From positions 1 to 52,623 of the forward strand of contig JAEEOY010000102.1 of NCBI GenBank assembly GCA_016284515.1: DNA of 52,623 nt, in the 5' to 3' direction. The notes beneath the pieces are model-generated. The model was not told where the DNA came from and searched no databases. It saw nothing but the letters and a program-made list of their open reading frames with translations. This DNA is from Kiritimatiellia bacterium (GTDB taxonomy: Bacteria; Verrucomicrobiota; Kiritimatiellia; RFP12; UBA1067). Position 1 is the first letter of the stretch, and every line of letters starts with the position of its first letter. The position numbers were made by a program, and so were the translations under genes. Of the stretch, positions 44,394 to 52,623 are shown one piece after another.

Positions 44394-46778
44394 ATGAAAA
44401 CACATATTGTCGCGTTGTCTATGTTGGCGGCCTGCTCCATGTCATGGGCCGCGCAGGTCACTGACGTGAAGGTCCAGGCTCTTGACGGGTTCGGGGGCGA
44501 CACCGGGTCCGTGGTGAGCCGCTGCCAGACGAAGGCGGGTCAGGAGTACGACCCCGTGGCGCTTTCCCGCGACGTGAACACGCTCAAGGACTCCAACGAG
44601 TTCGAGGACATCTCCGCGGACGCGAAGGAGACCGGCGACGGCGTCGAGGTCACGTTCTACATCAGGCGCAAGATGCGCTACCGCGCGCCGGCGATCGTCG
44701 AGGGGTCCGACTTCTTCAGCGCGTCGAAGGTCATGAAGGAGGCCGAGCTCAAGGACGGCTACCTCTTCGGCGAGTCGGACCTCGCGGAGGCGGCGGCGAA
44801 GGTCCGCAAGGCCTACCAGAAGAAGCACTTCCCCGACGCGAAGGTCACGGCCACGGCCGAGCCCCTCGGCGCGGGCAACGACTGCACCGTCAGGTTCGTC
44901 GTCGACGAGGGCACCAGGAAGAAGATTTCCTCCTATGAGTTCGACGGCAACGAGAGCGTCGACGAGGCGGAGCTCCGCGAGGCGATCGGCGACCTGCCGT
45001 GGTGGAATCCGCTCGGCTGGTTCTCCGACTCCCCGACGACGGACGAGCAGCTCAAGCAGTGCGTCGCGAAGGTAGAGGACGTCTACCGCAACCACGGCTT
45101 CCTCGACGTCAGGGTGGCCGACCCGATCCTCGAGCCGCGCGACGGCGGCAAGGCGGCCGTAGTGTTCCCTGTCACGGAGGGGACGTGCTACAAGATCGGC
45201 GAGATGAAGATCGTCGGCCTTACGCGCTATCCCGAGGGAGTGGTGCGCGAGAAGAGCCAGCTGCCCGAGACCGGTGCGGTCGCGGGGCTGAAGACCCTTA
45301 CCGACGCGGCCCGCCGCATCGAGGTCGTCGTAGGGTCGGGCGATTCCGGCCTTGCCGACACGCATGTCGTGGCGAAGCCGATTCCGTCCGCCGCCGATCC
45401 GTCCGTCGCGGACATCGTCTTCGAAGTCGCCGAGGGCGTTCCGGTCGTGATCAACGACGTGAAGATTCGCGGCAACGACTACACGAAGGACAAGGTCATC
45501 CGCCGCGAGATTGCGCTCGCTCCCGGCGACCGCATGCTCGAGGACCGCGCGGAGCGCAGCCAGAAGCGCCTCCAAAACCTAGACTACTTCTCCCGCGTGC
45601 GCTACTACCTCGAGCCTACGGGCAAGGGCAAGGACGCGAACGGCGCGGAGTGGCGCGACCTGGTGTACGAAGTCGAGGAGAAGAACACGGGTTCGTTCAT
45701 GGTCGGCATCGGCGCAAGCTCCGTCGACTCCGTGTACGTCTCCGCCGAGGTGCAGCAGTCCAACTTCGACCTGTTTGCCCCCGAGAAGCTCTTCCGCGGC
45801 GGCGGACAGAAGGGCAGGCTCTACGTCGCGGCGGGCCCACGCATCCAGAGCTACGAGGCCAGCGTGACGGAGCCCTACTTCCTCGACCGCCTCCTCGAGC
45901 TCACCGTCGAGGCGTACCGTCGCAACAGGTGGTACGACGAGTACGACATCATCCGTTCCGGCGGCGCGGCCACGCTCGCGTACCCGGTCAAGTTCTGGCA
46001 CACCTGGGAGCCGTTCGGCAGGTTCGGCGTCAGGCTTGGCGGCGAGTTCATCCAGTTTGACGACGTGGAGAACAAGTACTACACGTACAAGGGCGTCACG
46101 AAGAAGTGGCTCAAGGAGGAGGAGCACAAGTACGGCGACGCGGCGGAGGGCGTGGTGCGCATCTTCTGGTCGCATGACGACCGCGACAACTTCCGCATGC
46201 CCACCGAGGGCTCCAGGACGCAGATATTCCTCGATTTCGCCGGCGGCGACAACGAGTACTACCGTCTCGGGTTCAACCACAGGCACTTCTTCTCTCCGTG
46301 GCGCGGAATCGTCTCGGGCGACAGCTGGATGAAGCAGCACGTCTTCATGGTCGGCGCGCGCGCCGAGACGATCGACGGATTCGGATCGAACAACGACGTG
46401 CCGATCTACAACCGCATGTTCCTCGGCGGACCGAAGTCCATCCGCGGCATCGAGTACCGCTACGTCTCCCCGTACATCAAGGAGGCGCATGGCGGCGACT
46501 ACATCCCGTGGGGCGGCCAGACGCTCTTCTGCATGAACTTTGAGTACACGGTGCCGGTCATCAAGATGGTGCGCCTCGCCGTGTTCTCCGACCTCGGCTG
46601 CGTCGGAGAGGACGACTTCGACCTCGACTTCAGCGACAACTTCGCGTGGACGGTCGGCGTCGGCGTCAGGCTCGACATCCCGATGTTCCCTATCCGCCTC
46701 GACTTCGCGACGCCGATCGAGAAGCCCGACCACTGCGAGGAGGAGGTCTTCTCCTTCACGGTCGGATACGACTTCTGA
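44394..46778 (+). CDS. bamA: Outer-membrane protein assembly factor BamA (Omp85)
   Basis: BamA inserts beta-barrel proteins into the outer membrane. I chose ATG 44394 (794 residues) because a signal peptide begins there (MKTHIVALSMLAACSMSWAA) right after a promoter. The N-terminal half contains about five POTRA repeats, clearest at GTRKKISSYEFDGNESVDEAEL and VVINDVKIRGNDYTKDKVIRR. The C-terminal barrel includes the Omp85 signature region GGPKSIRGIEYR, an IRG variant of the usual VRGF/Y. It ends in Phe (FTVGYDF). A near-leaderless mRNA is predicted. GtrA and prepilin peptidase genes follow in close order. Confidence 0.94.
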   Translation: MKTHIVALSMLAACSMSWAAQVTDVKVQALDGFGGDTGSVVSRCQTKAGQEYDPVALSRDVNTLKDSNEFEDISADAKETGDGVEVTFYIRRKMRYRAPAIVEGSDFFSASKVMKEAELKDGYLFGESDLAEAAAKVRKAYQKKHFPDAKVTATAEPLGAGNDCTVRFVVDEGTRKKISSYEFDGNESVDEAELREAIGDLPWWNPLGWFSDSPTTDEQLKQCVAKVEDVYRNHGFLDVRVADPILEPRDGGKAAVVFPVTEGTCYKIGEMKIVGLTRYPEGVVREKSQLPETGAVAGLKTLTDAARRIEVVVGSGDSGLADTHVVAKPIPSAADPSVADIVFEVAEGVPVVINDVKIRGNDYTKDKVIRREIALAPGDRMLEDRAERSQKRLQNLDYFSRVRYYLEPTGKGKDANGAEWRDLVYEVEEKNTGSFMVGIGASSVDSVYVSAEVQQSNFDLFAPEKLFRGGGQKGRLYVAAGPRIQSYEASVTEPYFLDRLLELTVEAYRRNRWYDEYDIIRSGGAATLAYPVKFWHTWEPFGRFGVRLGGEFIQFDDVENKYYTYKGVTKKWLKEEEHKYGDAAEGVVRIFWSHDDRDNFRMPTEGSRTQIFLDFAGGDNEYYRLGFNHRHFFSPWRGIVSGDSWMKQHVFMVGARAETIDGFGSNNDVPIYNRMFLGGPKSIRGIEYRYVSPYIKEAHGGDYIPWGGQTLFCMNFEYTVPVIKMVRLAVFSDLGCVGEDDFDLDFSDNFAWTVGVGVRLDIPMFPIRLDFATPIEKPDHCEEEVFSFTVGYDF

Positions 46779-46818
46779 CGGACTGGAGGCGGGGCTGCGG
46801 CGACGCGGCCCCGGGCAA

Positions 46819-47346
46819 ATGGCTGTTATCGGCAGAATCGCTGGGTTTGTGCGCAGGTTCCTCTCGCACGACAGCGGACCATTCGCGCAGTTCGTGAAGT
46901 ACGGTGCGGTGGGCGTAATGGCGACGTGCGTCCAGTTCGCCGTGTTCTACGCCCTCGCGGCCACCTGCCTCAGGTGCCTTACCGAGGATGACCGCGCGGT
47001 GGCGCTGCTGGGGTTGCCGTATGCCGTGTTCTCCGGTTCGGAGCCCTGGTACGCTTCGAGATGGTTCCTTGCAGCCGTCGCCACGGCTGCGGGATTCACC
47101 GTCGCAAACGTCTTCTGCTGGGTTATGAACCGCGCGTTCGTGTTCCGTCCCGGCAAGTTCGCGTGGTACGCTGAGTTCGCGCTTTTCTTCGGTGCGGCCG
47201 CAGGTGCCACGATCGTCGCGCTCGTGGTCCAGAGCCTGCTCATACGCTTCGTCGGGGTTACGACTTCCTTTGCGGCCATAGTCGAGGTCATCGTGTCGTT
47301 CCTGGTGAACTTCTTCACGCGCAGGTTCTTCATCTTCAAGGGCTGA
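46819..47346 (+). CDS. GtrA-like family membrane protein
   Basis: The protein has 175 residues starting at ATG 46819. It shows the four-helix GtrA pattern: FVKYGAVGVMATCVQFAVFY, a second helix ending in the NVFCWVMNRAFVFR motif, then two more helices and the matching end FLVNFFTRRFFIFKG. GtrA-like proteins help move undecaprenyl-linked sugars across the inner membrane or modify surface polysaccharides; the exact substrate is unknown. The loop between helices 1 and 2 is longer than usual. The gap from bamA is 40 bases and to pilD 7 bases. Confidence 0.88.
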   Translation: MAVIGRIAGFVRRFLSHDSGPFAQFVKYGAVGVMATCVQFAVFYALAATCLRCLTEDDRAVALLGLPYAVFSGSEPWYASRWFLAAVATAAGFTVANVFCWVMNRAFVFRPGKFAWYAEFALFFGAAAGATIVALVVQSLLIRFVGVTTSFAAIVEVIVSFLVNFFTRRFFIFKG

Positions 47347-47353
47347 GGCGGAT

Positions 47354-48235
47354 ATGGACCGAGGGCTTTTGTATATCCTGTCTTTCTTCTCCTTCTGGCT
47401 CGGGGCGTGCATCGCCTCGTTCCTGAACGTCGTCATCTGGCGCGTGCCGCGCGGCGAGTCGATCGTCACTCCGCCGTCGCACTGTCCGAAATGCGGCTCG
47501 TCCATAAGGTGGTGGCAGAACATCCCGATCCTCTCGTGGCTCGCGCTGCGCGGGAAGTGCGCGAACTGCCGCGCGCCGATCTCCCCGCGCTACATCCTTG
47601 TGGAGATGCTGGGCGGTGTGCTGTTCCTTGCGGCGTTTCTGCTTGTGGTGCTCCGCGGCGCGGGGTGGTTCTCGGTCCTGGACTGCGGCGTTGCCGGCGA
47701 CGCGGCGGCTGTTCTTGTTCTCTGGATATGGATATCGCTGATGATCGCGGGTTCGTTCATCGACTTCGACCATCAGCTTCTCCCCGACTTCACTACGGTC
47801 GGCGGAATGGTGCTTGGACTGGCGTTCTCGCTCGTGCAGGCGGCGTGGCTTGCTTGCGCTGCTGGGGGCAGGGGGCGCGATGCGGCATGGATACCCTTCG
47901 CGTGGTCGCTCGCGGGGCTTGTCTTCGGCTTCGGACTCCTGTGGCTAGTCCGCTGGATCGGTTCAAAGGCGTTCAGACGCGAGGCGATGGGGATGGGAGA
48001 CGTCTTCCTAATGGGCGCGGTAGGCGCGCTGTTCGGTCCGATAGCGGTTCTTGTTACGCTCATTCTCTCGTCCGTCTTCGGAAGCGTCGTCGGCATCGGG
48101 ATGATCCTTTTGTCAAAGACGAAGCTTGGGAAGTTCGTCGCGATACCCTACGGACCATACATCTGCATGGGCTGCCTAGCGTGGATGTTCCGTGGTCCCG
48201 AAATGATAGATTGGTATCTGCACCTTTTCAGGTAG
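47354..48235 (+). CDS. pilD: Prepilin peptidase / type IV leader peptidase
   Basis: The protein has 293 residues. It cleaves and N-methylates prepilins at the inner membrane. The methylase half contains SFLNVVIWRVPRGES and the zinc-type pairs CPKC and CANC. The aspartyl protease sites are IDFDHQLLPD and the GxGD motif MGMGDVFLMGAVGALFG. About seven hydrophobic segments are present. It is the natural processing enzyme for the pseudopilin at 18743 and possibly for Flp-type pilins of the neighbouring Tad genes. Confidence 0.94.
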   Translation: MDRGLLYILSFFSFWLGACIASFLNVVIWRVPRGESIVTPPSHCPKCGSSIRWWQNIPILSWLALRGKCANCRAPISPRYILVEMLGGVLFLAAFLLVVLRGAGWFSVLDCGVAGDAAAVLVLWIWISLMIAGSFIDFDHQLLPDFTTVGGMVLGLAFSLVQAAWLACAAGGRGRDAAWIPFAWSLAGLVFGFGLLWLVRWIGSKAFRREAMGMGDVFLMGAVGALFGPIAVLVTLILSSVFGSVVGIGMILLSKTKLGKFVAIPYGPYICMGCLAWMFRGPEMIDWYLHLFR

Positions 48236-48271
48236 ACCATGCCGCATAAAAATCTGGCGAAATTTGCCCCC

Positions 48272-48301
48272 TTGCGCGGTTTGGCAACAAAATGATATAA
48301 T
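48272..48301 (+). promoter_or_regulatory. Promoter of the rplM-rpsI unit
   Basis: TTGCGC (48272-48277), an 18-base spacer and TATAAT (48296-48301) preceded by TGA. It gives an unusually long leader of about 100 bases. Confidence 0.7.
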
Positions 48302-48307
48302 ATTTGC

Positions 48308-48410
48308 TCATTTCGCGGGATCGGGGAAAAACCGGTTCCGCTTGGCAACGCGGACAAAACCCCGGGAAACGGGCACAAATCCGCACAAATAAAGAAGAAA
48401 GAGAAAAAAG
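48308..48410 (+). promoter_or_regulatory. Structured leader of rplM, candidate ribosomal-protein autoregulatory element
   Basis: Two stem-loops are visible. GCGGGATCGG (48315-48324) pairs with CCGGTTCCGC (48332-48341), including two G-U pairs. GCGGA (48350-48354) pairs with TCCGC (48380-48384), enclosing CCCG/CGGG (48361-48364, 48370-48373). An A/G-rich single strand with the ribosome-binding site follows. L13 leaders with regulatory roles are known in other phyla; homology is not shown here. Confidence 0.5.
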
Positions 48411-48848
48411 ATGCAGAAGAGCTACCGTGCTCCGAATCCGGGCGACAAGCGTCCGTGGTTCATCATCGACGCGAAGGACCAGCCGATTGGCCGCCTCGCA
48501 GTCGTCGTCGCTAACAAGCTCCGCGCGAAGGATCTCCCCACGTTTGATCCTTCCGTCGACGCAGGCGCCTTCGTGATCGTCACGAACGCCGCGCTCGTGA
48601 AGCTCACGGGCAAGAAGGAGGAGCAGAAGACCTATCAGCGCTATAGCGGCTACAGGAACGGACTCAAGGAGTTCACCGCCGCCGAGATGCGCGCGAAGCA
48701 TCCCGACCGCATGATCAAGGAGGCGGTGTGGGGCATGCTCCCGAAGAACAACATCGCGCGCAAGATGATGACGCGCGTCAAGGTGTTCGCGGGAGAGGCC
48801 GACAAGGGAACTCTCGCGGCGCAGAAGCCGGTCGAAATCAAGCTCTAA
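48411..48848 (+). CDS. rplM: 50S ribosomal protein L13
   Basis: The protein has 145 residues. Motifs are KRPWFIIDAKDQPIGRLAV, DAGAFVIVTNAALVKLTGKK, and the C-terminal AVWGMLPKNNIARKMMTRVKVFAG. It is an early-assembling large-subunit protein. It is co-transcribed with rpsI, the universal pair, from a promoter with a structured leader. Confidence 0.96.
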   Translation: MQKSYRAPNPGDKRPWFIIDAKDQPIGRLAVVVANKLRAKDLPTFDPSVDAGAFVIVTNAALVKLTGKKEEQKTYQRYSGYRNGLKEFTAAEMRAKHPDRMIKEAVWGMLPKNNIARKMMTRVKVFAGEADKGTLAAQKPVEIKL

Positions 48849-48862
48849 GGAGGATTTAAGAA

Positions 48863-49264
48863 ATGGCAACCAAGAAGGCTATATCCGCTGGAACCGGCCG
48901 CCGCAAGACTGCGACCGCCCGCGTGAACCTGGTCGAGGGCAAGGGCGCGTGGACCGTCAACGGCGTCGCGCTCGAGGAGTACATCCCGAGCGAGGCCCTG
49001 CGCGACTACCTCAAGCAGCCCGTCGCGATCTCCGGATACGACATGGAGAAGGTCGACGTCGTCGTCTTCGCCAAGGGCGGCGGAATCTCCGGCCAGGCCG
49101 GCGCGATCCGCCACGGTCTCGCCCGCGCGCTCGTCGCCGCTGACGAAACGACCCGCGCCGCTCTCAAGAAGGCTGGCTGCATGACACGCGACAGCCGCAT
49201 GAAAGAGCGTAAGAAACCCGGTCAGCCCGGCGCCCGCAAGCGCTTCCAGTTCTCGAAGCGTTAA
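48863..49264 (+). CDS. rpsI: 30S ribosomal protein S9
   Basis: The protein has 133 residues. It shows GTGRRKTATARVNLVEGKG, the signature GGGISGQAGAIRHGLARAL and the C-terminal tail ending RKRFQFSKR, which reaches the decoding centre. AAGGAGG (48847-48853) lies 9 bases before the ATG. The helicase gene starts 2 bases after its stop. Confidence 0.97.
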   Translation: MATKKAISAGTGRRKTATARVNLVEGKGAWTVNGVALEEYIPSEALRDYLKQPVAISGYDMEKVDVVVFAKGGGISGQAGAIRHGLARALVAADETTRAALKKAGCMTRDSRMKERKKPGQPGARKRFQFSKR

Positions 49265-49266
49265 TC

Positions 49267-51165
49267 ATGGCATTCGGTTTTCTCAAGAAGATCGCAGCCG
49301 TCATCACCGGCAGGTCCTCCGCGAAGAAGGAGGACTCTGCCGGTGGCGCGAAGAAACGCCGCCGCGGCGGACGCGGCAAGGGCGGCAACGCGCAGAACCA
49401 GCAGCAGAAGGGCGGCCAGCAGCAGAAAGCCCAGCAGAAGGGCCAGCAGCCCAAGGGCGGCCAGCAGCAGAAGAAGCAGGGCGCCCCGCAGCAGCAGAAA
49501 GGCCAGCAGAAGGGTCAGCAGCCCCGTGGAGACCGCAGGGACGACCGCCGCGGCCAGCGCAGGGGCGACCGCGGACGCCGCGGTCCCGTGCATGTCGACA
49601 CTGCGGCGAACGAGATGCGCCCGGGCGGCGAGATATCGCCCGAGGAGCTTGCCGCGCGCAAGGCCGCGCACGCCGCGTGGTCGATGGATTCCTTCGTCGT
49701 CGAGCCCATCGAGGGCAAGAAGCGCTTTCACGACTTCAACCTCCCGTCCGAGGTGATGCACGGCATCGCCGACCTCGGTTTCAAGTACTGCACCGAAATA
49801 CAGGCTCTCTCGCTCGAGCAGGCGCTCGCAGGGAAGAACATCGCCGGCAAGGCGCAGACAGGATCCGGCAAGACCGCCGCGTTCCTCGTCGCGATTCTCA
49901 CGCGCTACCTCAGGAGCCCCGAGAACCGGGCGAAGGAGGGCGGCAATCCGCGCGCCCTCGTGATCGCGCCGACGCGTGAGCTCGTCATCCAGATCTGCAA
50001 GGACGCCGACGCGATCGGCAAGTACACCGGCCTCAGGTCCCTCGCCGTCTACGGCGGAATGGACTATGACCGCCAGCGCAAGGAGGTGCTCTCCGCGCCC
50101 GTCGACCTTCTGGTCGCGACGCCGGGGCGTCTCCTCGACTTCGTCAAGTCGCGCGTCATCAACCTCTCGAACGTCGATACGCTCGTCATCGACGAGGCTG
50201 ACCGCATGCTCGACATGGGCTTCATCCCCGACGTCAGGCGCATCATGAGCTACCTGCCGCCGAAGCAGAAGCGCACGACGATGCTCTACTCCGCGACGCT
50301 CAACGACGCGGTGATGCGCCTCGCGATGAACTGGATGGAGGAGCCCTACAAGGCCGAGGTGGAGTCCGAGACGAACGCCACCGACACCGTGAAGCAGGTC
50401 GTCTACGTCATCCAGGCGAAGGACAAGTTCACCGTTCTCTACAACCACATCGCGCTGCACCCGGACGCGCGCACGATCGTGTTCTGCAACCGCAAGTGCA
50501 CGACCGAGGACGTCTACGAGTCGCTCAAGATCCGCGGCGTCAACGTCGAGATGCTCTCCGGCGACGTGAACCAGAACAAGCGCCTCAAGGTGCTCGACGC
50601 GTTCCGCGACGGCGAGGTCAAGATCGTCGTGGCGACGGACGTCGCCGGACGCGGCATCGACGTCAAGGGGCTTGAGTACGTCGTCAACTTCGACTTCCCC
50701 TACGAGGCGGAGGACTACGTGCACCGCATCGGCCGTACCGGCCGCGCGGGCTCGACCGGCATCGCGATCTCGTTCGCGGACGAGTACGAGAGCTGCCAGA
50801 TTCCCGACATCGAGAAGTACATCAACGAGGAGCTGAAGTGCACCGTGATCGGTCCGGACGACCCGCTGATGAAGCCGATCCCCCCGCGCCATTCGAAGCT
50901 TGGCGAGGTCGATGCCGCCGCGAAGGCGGAAGTCGACGCGCGCGAAGCGGCGGGCGAGGAGGAGAAGGCGGCCGCCGCCGCGTTGGTCGGCGCGAACGCG
51001 TCCACCGCAGACGGAAGGCCCGCTGTCCTCAAGGAGGACGCGCCGCAGCGCGAGCTCCCGAAGTTCGAGAACGCTCTCGAGCCGAAGGCTCCGCCGCCGG
51101 ACGAGTCGGACATCTATTCCAAGCCTGTTGAACAGAAGGCGAAGACTGAAGAGTGGACGGTCTGA
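49267..51165 (+). CDS. DEAD-box RNA helicase with Gln/Lys-rich N-terminal tail
   Basis: The protein has 632 residues. Residues of about 15-110 are low-complexity Lys, Gln, Gly and Arg, presumably disordered and RNA-binding. The core has a Q-motif region (FHDFNLPSEVMHGI), motif I AQTGSGKT, Ia APTRELV, II DEAD, III SAT, V TDVAGRGIDV and VI HRIGRTGRAG. An acidic/Ala-rich C-terminal tail follows. It is RhlE/CsdA-like. Its position 2 bases after rpsI suggests expression with ribosomal proteins and a role in ribosome assembly or mRNA decay, which is inference. It converges on mutL, with 6 bases between stops. Confidence 0.94.
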   Translation: MAFGFLKKIAAVITGRSSAKKEDSAGGAKKRRRGGRGKGGNAQNQQQKGGQQQKAQQKGQQPKGGQQQKKQGAPQQQKGQQKGQQPRGDRRDDRRGQRRGDRGRRGPVHVDTAANEMRPGGEISPEELAARKAAHAAWSMDSFVVEPIEGKKRFHDFNLPSEVMHGIADLGFKYCTEIQALSLEQALAGKNIAGKAQTGSGKTAAFLVAILTRYLRSPENRAKEGGNPRALVIAPTRELVIQICKDADAIGKYTGLRSLAVYGGMDYDRQRKEVLSAPVDLLVATPGRLLDFVKSRVINLSNVDTLVIDEADRMLDMGFIPDVRRIMSYLPPKQKRTTMLYSATLNDAVMRLAMNWMEEPYKAEVESETNATDTVKQVVYVIQAKDKFTVLYNHIALHPDARTIVFCNRKCTTEDVYESLKIRGVNVEMLSGDVNQNKRLKVLDAFRDGEVKIVVATDVAGRGIDVKGLEYVVNFDFPYEAEDYVHRIGRTGRAGSTGIAISFADEYESCQIPDIEKYINEELKCTVIGPDDPLMKPIPPRHSKLGEVDAAAKAEVDAREAAGEEEKAAAAALVGANASTADGRPAVLKEDAPQRELPKFENALEPKAPPPDESDIYSKPVEQKAKTEEWTV

Positions 51166-51171
51166 CGGACC

Positions 51172-52623
51172 CTACCTGCTCTTCGAAAACTGACGGTCAA
51201 GTTCGCGCGTGGAAGTGAAGATCATTATCCGCTTCCCGCGCGGACAGACATAAGGCATCCTGCACGCGGCGAGTTCTTCGATGAGCTTCGTCGCGCCTTT
51301 TTCATCCATGGCGACGGACATCCCGGCAAACGACCTCGCGATCGACTTGGCCACGAGTTCCTCGCGCCAGCGCTCCCCGCGCCGCGCGCCGCCTTCGGCA
51401 AGGTCTCTTGCGATCGTGGACAGAACGTCCGACGCGGACATCCCGCCGAGTATCTGCGGAACCGCGTCGACCTTGAAAGTGTCGCGTCCGAACTCCTCGA
51501 TGCGGAATCCCATCGCCCTGATGTCCGGAAGCGCCGCCGCTATTCTCGCGGCCTCCACGGGCGATAGCCGCACTGCGTCGGGAATGAGCAGCTGCTGCGA
51601 GAGCGCGGCACATCCGCCGCGCGCGGCGTCCGTAAGACGCTCGAAGGCGATTCTCTCCCGCGCCGCGTGCGGATTCACCGTGACGAGTCCGGAATCTGTT
51701 TCGATGATGACATAGCCGCTCTCCGTCGCCGCGAGGAACCGGAACCATTTCCACGGACGTGCGACGTCTTCGTCGGCCGCTATCGGAAGCTCCACGACAA
51801 CCGGAGCAGGCACGGGTTTTACTGGCTGATTTTCAGGGGACTTTATTGCCGGCTGACGAATGTTGAATGTCGGCTGCCGGGTGTCGCTTGTCGTCTGCCG
51901 GTTGTCGATTCCCGCTGTTGGCTGTCGGATGTCGACTGTCGCCGCAGGCTCTGCAACTGGCCGCGGAATCTCGTCCGCCGGCGGTCTTGCGTCGAAGGGC
52001 TGTGGCTCGACTGGTCTTGAAATGTTGAGGGCGCGCTCGATTGCGTTTTCGATTGCGCGCTTTACGGCGACGTTGTCGCGGAAGCGCACCTCGCGCTTTG
52101 TCGGATGGACGTTGACGTCAACCTGCGACGGCGGGAGGTCGATGAAGAGAAAGAGCGCTGGCTTTGCGTCGCCCTGGTGGCGAGGGTATGCCTCGCGGAT
52201 GGCGTAGGCGATCGACGGGGCGGACGCGGGGCGTCCGTTGACGAAGACGTACTGCTCGCGCCGTGTTGGAGCGGAGAGGTTCGGGCGCTCGATGTAGCCT
52301 GTGACGCGGACGGGCTGGGTGCGCGAGTCTGGGGTCTCAAGCGGGAGGAGCTTTTCGGCGAAGTCAGGTCCGAATATGTCGAGCAGCCTGTCGGAGAGAG
52401 TCGCCGCCGGCGCGAGGCGGTAGACTTCGCGTCCGTCGACGACTAGGGAGAAGCCAACCGAGGGATGCGCGAGGGCGTGCACGGTGAAGACGTTCTTGAC
52501 GTGTCCTTCCTCGGTGGGGAAGGATCGGAGGAACTTGCGGCGCGCGGGGACGTTGCAGAAGAGGTCGCGTACTTCGACGAGAGTGCCGGGCGGACACCCC
52601 GCGGCGGTCACCTCGGCGAGCGA
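51172..52623 (-). CDS. mutL: DNA mismatch repair protein MutL, N-terminus beyond the window
   Basis: The frame is open to the last base, so the gene starts outside; 483 codons are present. The N-terminal GHKL ATPase part is represented by its second half: PPGTLVEVRDLFCNVPARRKF, QYVFVNGRPASAPSIAYAIRE and DVNVHPTKREVRFRD. A linker of about 90 residues then shows a degenerate RQPT-type repeat. The C-terminal dimerisation domain runs from about residue 300 (AATESGYVIIETDSGLVTVNPHAARERI) and ends CRMPYVCPRGKRIMIF. A DQHAxxERI-like motif is present as NPHAARERI; no complete DQHAxxxxE(x)4E endonuclease motif is seen, so nuclease activity is doubtful. Confidence 0.95.
   Translation of the reverse strand, partial: SLAEVTAAGCPPGTLVEVRDLFCNVPARRKFLRSFPTEEGHVKNVFTVHALAHPSVGFSLVVDGREVYRLAPAATLSDRLLDIFGPDFAEKLLPLETPDSRTQPVRVTGYIERPNLSAPTRREQYVFVNGRPASAPSIAYAIREAYPRHQGDAKPALFLFIDLPPSQVDVNVHPTKREVRFRDNVAVKRAIENAIERALNISRPVEPQPFDARPPADEIPRPVAEPAATVDIRQPTAGIDNRQTTSDTRQPTFNIRQPAIKSPENQPVKPVPAPVVVELPIAADEDVARPWKWFRFLAATESGYVIIETDSGLVTVNPHAARERIAFERLTDAARGGCAALSQQLLIPDAVRLSPVEAARIAAALPDIRAMGFRIEEFGRDTFKVDAVPQILGGMSASDVLSTIARDLAEGGARRGERWREELVAKSIARSFAGMSVAMDEKGATKLIEELAACRMPYVCPRGKRIMIFTSTRELDRQFSKSR

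Overview
The window looks like chromosome from a GC-rich, Gram-negative, heterotrophic bacterium. I infer the PVC superphylum, most likely a Verrucomicrobiota/Kiritimatiellae- or Lentisphaerae-like gut lineage. The grounds are an outer membrane (BamA, a TonB-dependent receptor), a pseudopilin next to an ECF sigma factor, secreted beta-helix and SGNH proteins of the kind common in polysaccharide-degrading PVC bacteria, and an unusual EF-Tu. The taxonomic call is inference; no rRNA is present. TGA is a normal stop throughout, and the one tRNA-Trp has anticodon CCA.

Layout. 1-5391: a very large modular secreted subtilisin-like protein whose frame is interrupted by one in-frame TGA inside a fibronectin-III domain. 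5490-9238: a hybrid histidine kinase overlapping a TIM-barrel sugar isomerase-like protein. 9332-15425: phosphofructokinase, TonB-dependent receptor, a 75-residue membrane protein, nadC and a stand-alone AICAR transformylase. 15527-24891: a glycan-oriented block: GH51 arabinofuranosidase, ECF sigma factor, pseudopilin, a 4 x 23-bp array of palindromes, a secreted beta-helix protein and an SGNH-esterase/beta-helix fusion. 24927-28256: thiE, then a tryptophan attenuator (leader peptide with four Trp codons plus terminator) and trpB-trpA-trpF. 28257-28982: a 0.7-kb non-coding stretch packed with palindromes. 28983-33229: rnc, tkt, murJ. 33318-38166: the translation block tRNA-Met, tRNA-Thr, tuf, rpmG, tRNA-Trp, secE, nusG, rplK, rplA, rplJ, rplL, ended by a strong terminator with no rpoBC after it. 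38300-48235: an aldo/keto reductase, fhs, a small Tad-type set (CpaB, an FHA-CpaF fusion, TadB), bamA, a GtrA-like protein and a prepilin peptidase. 48411-51165: rplM, rpsI and a DEAD-box helicase. 51172-52623 (minus): mutL, cut by the window end.

Regulation is unusually readable. Most transcription units start with TTGNNN-N17/18-TATAAT or with an extended -10 of the form TGGTATAAT. In several genes this -10 lies only 6-8 bases before the ATG with no Shine-Dalgarno, so these mRNAs are probably leaderless. Several promoters sit directly behind, or share bases with, the previous unit's terminator.

The features I rate most worth a second look are the EF-Tu switch-I replacement, the 23-bp palindrome array beside the sigma/pseudopilin/beta-helix block, the trp attenuator with a leaderless leader peptide, the palindromic repeat family that also lies inside trpF, and the interrupted giant protease.
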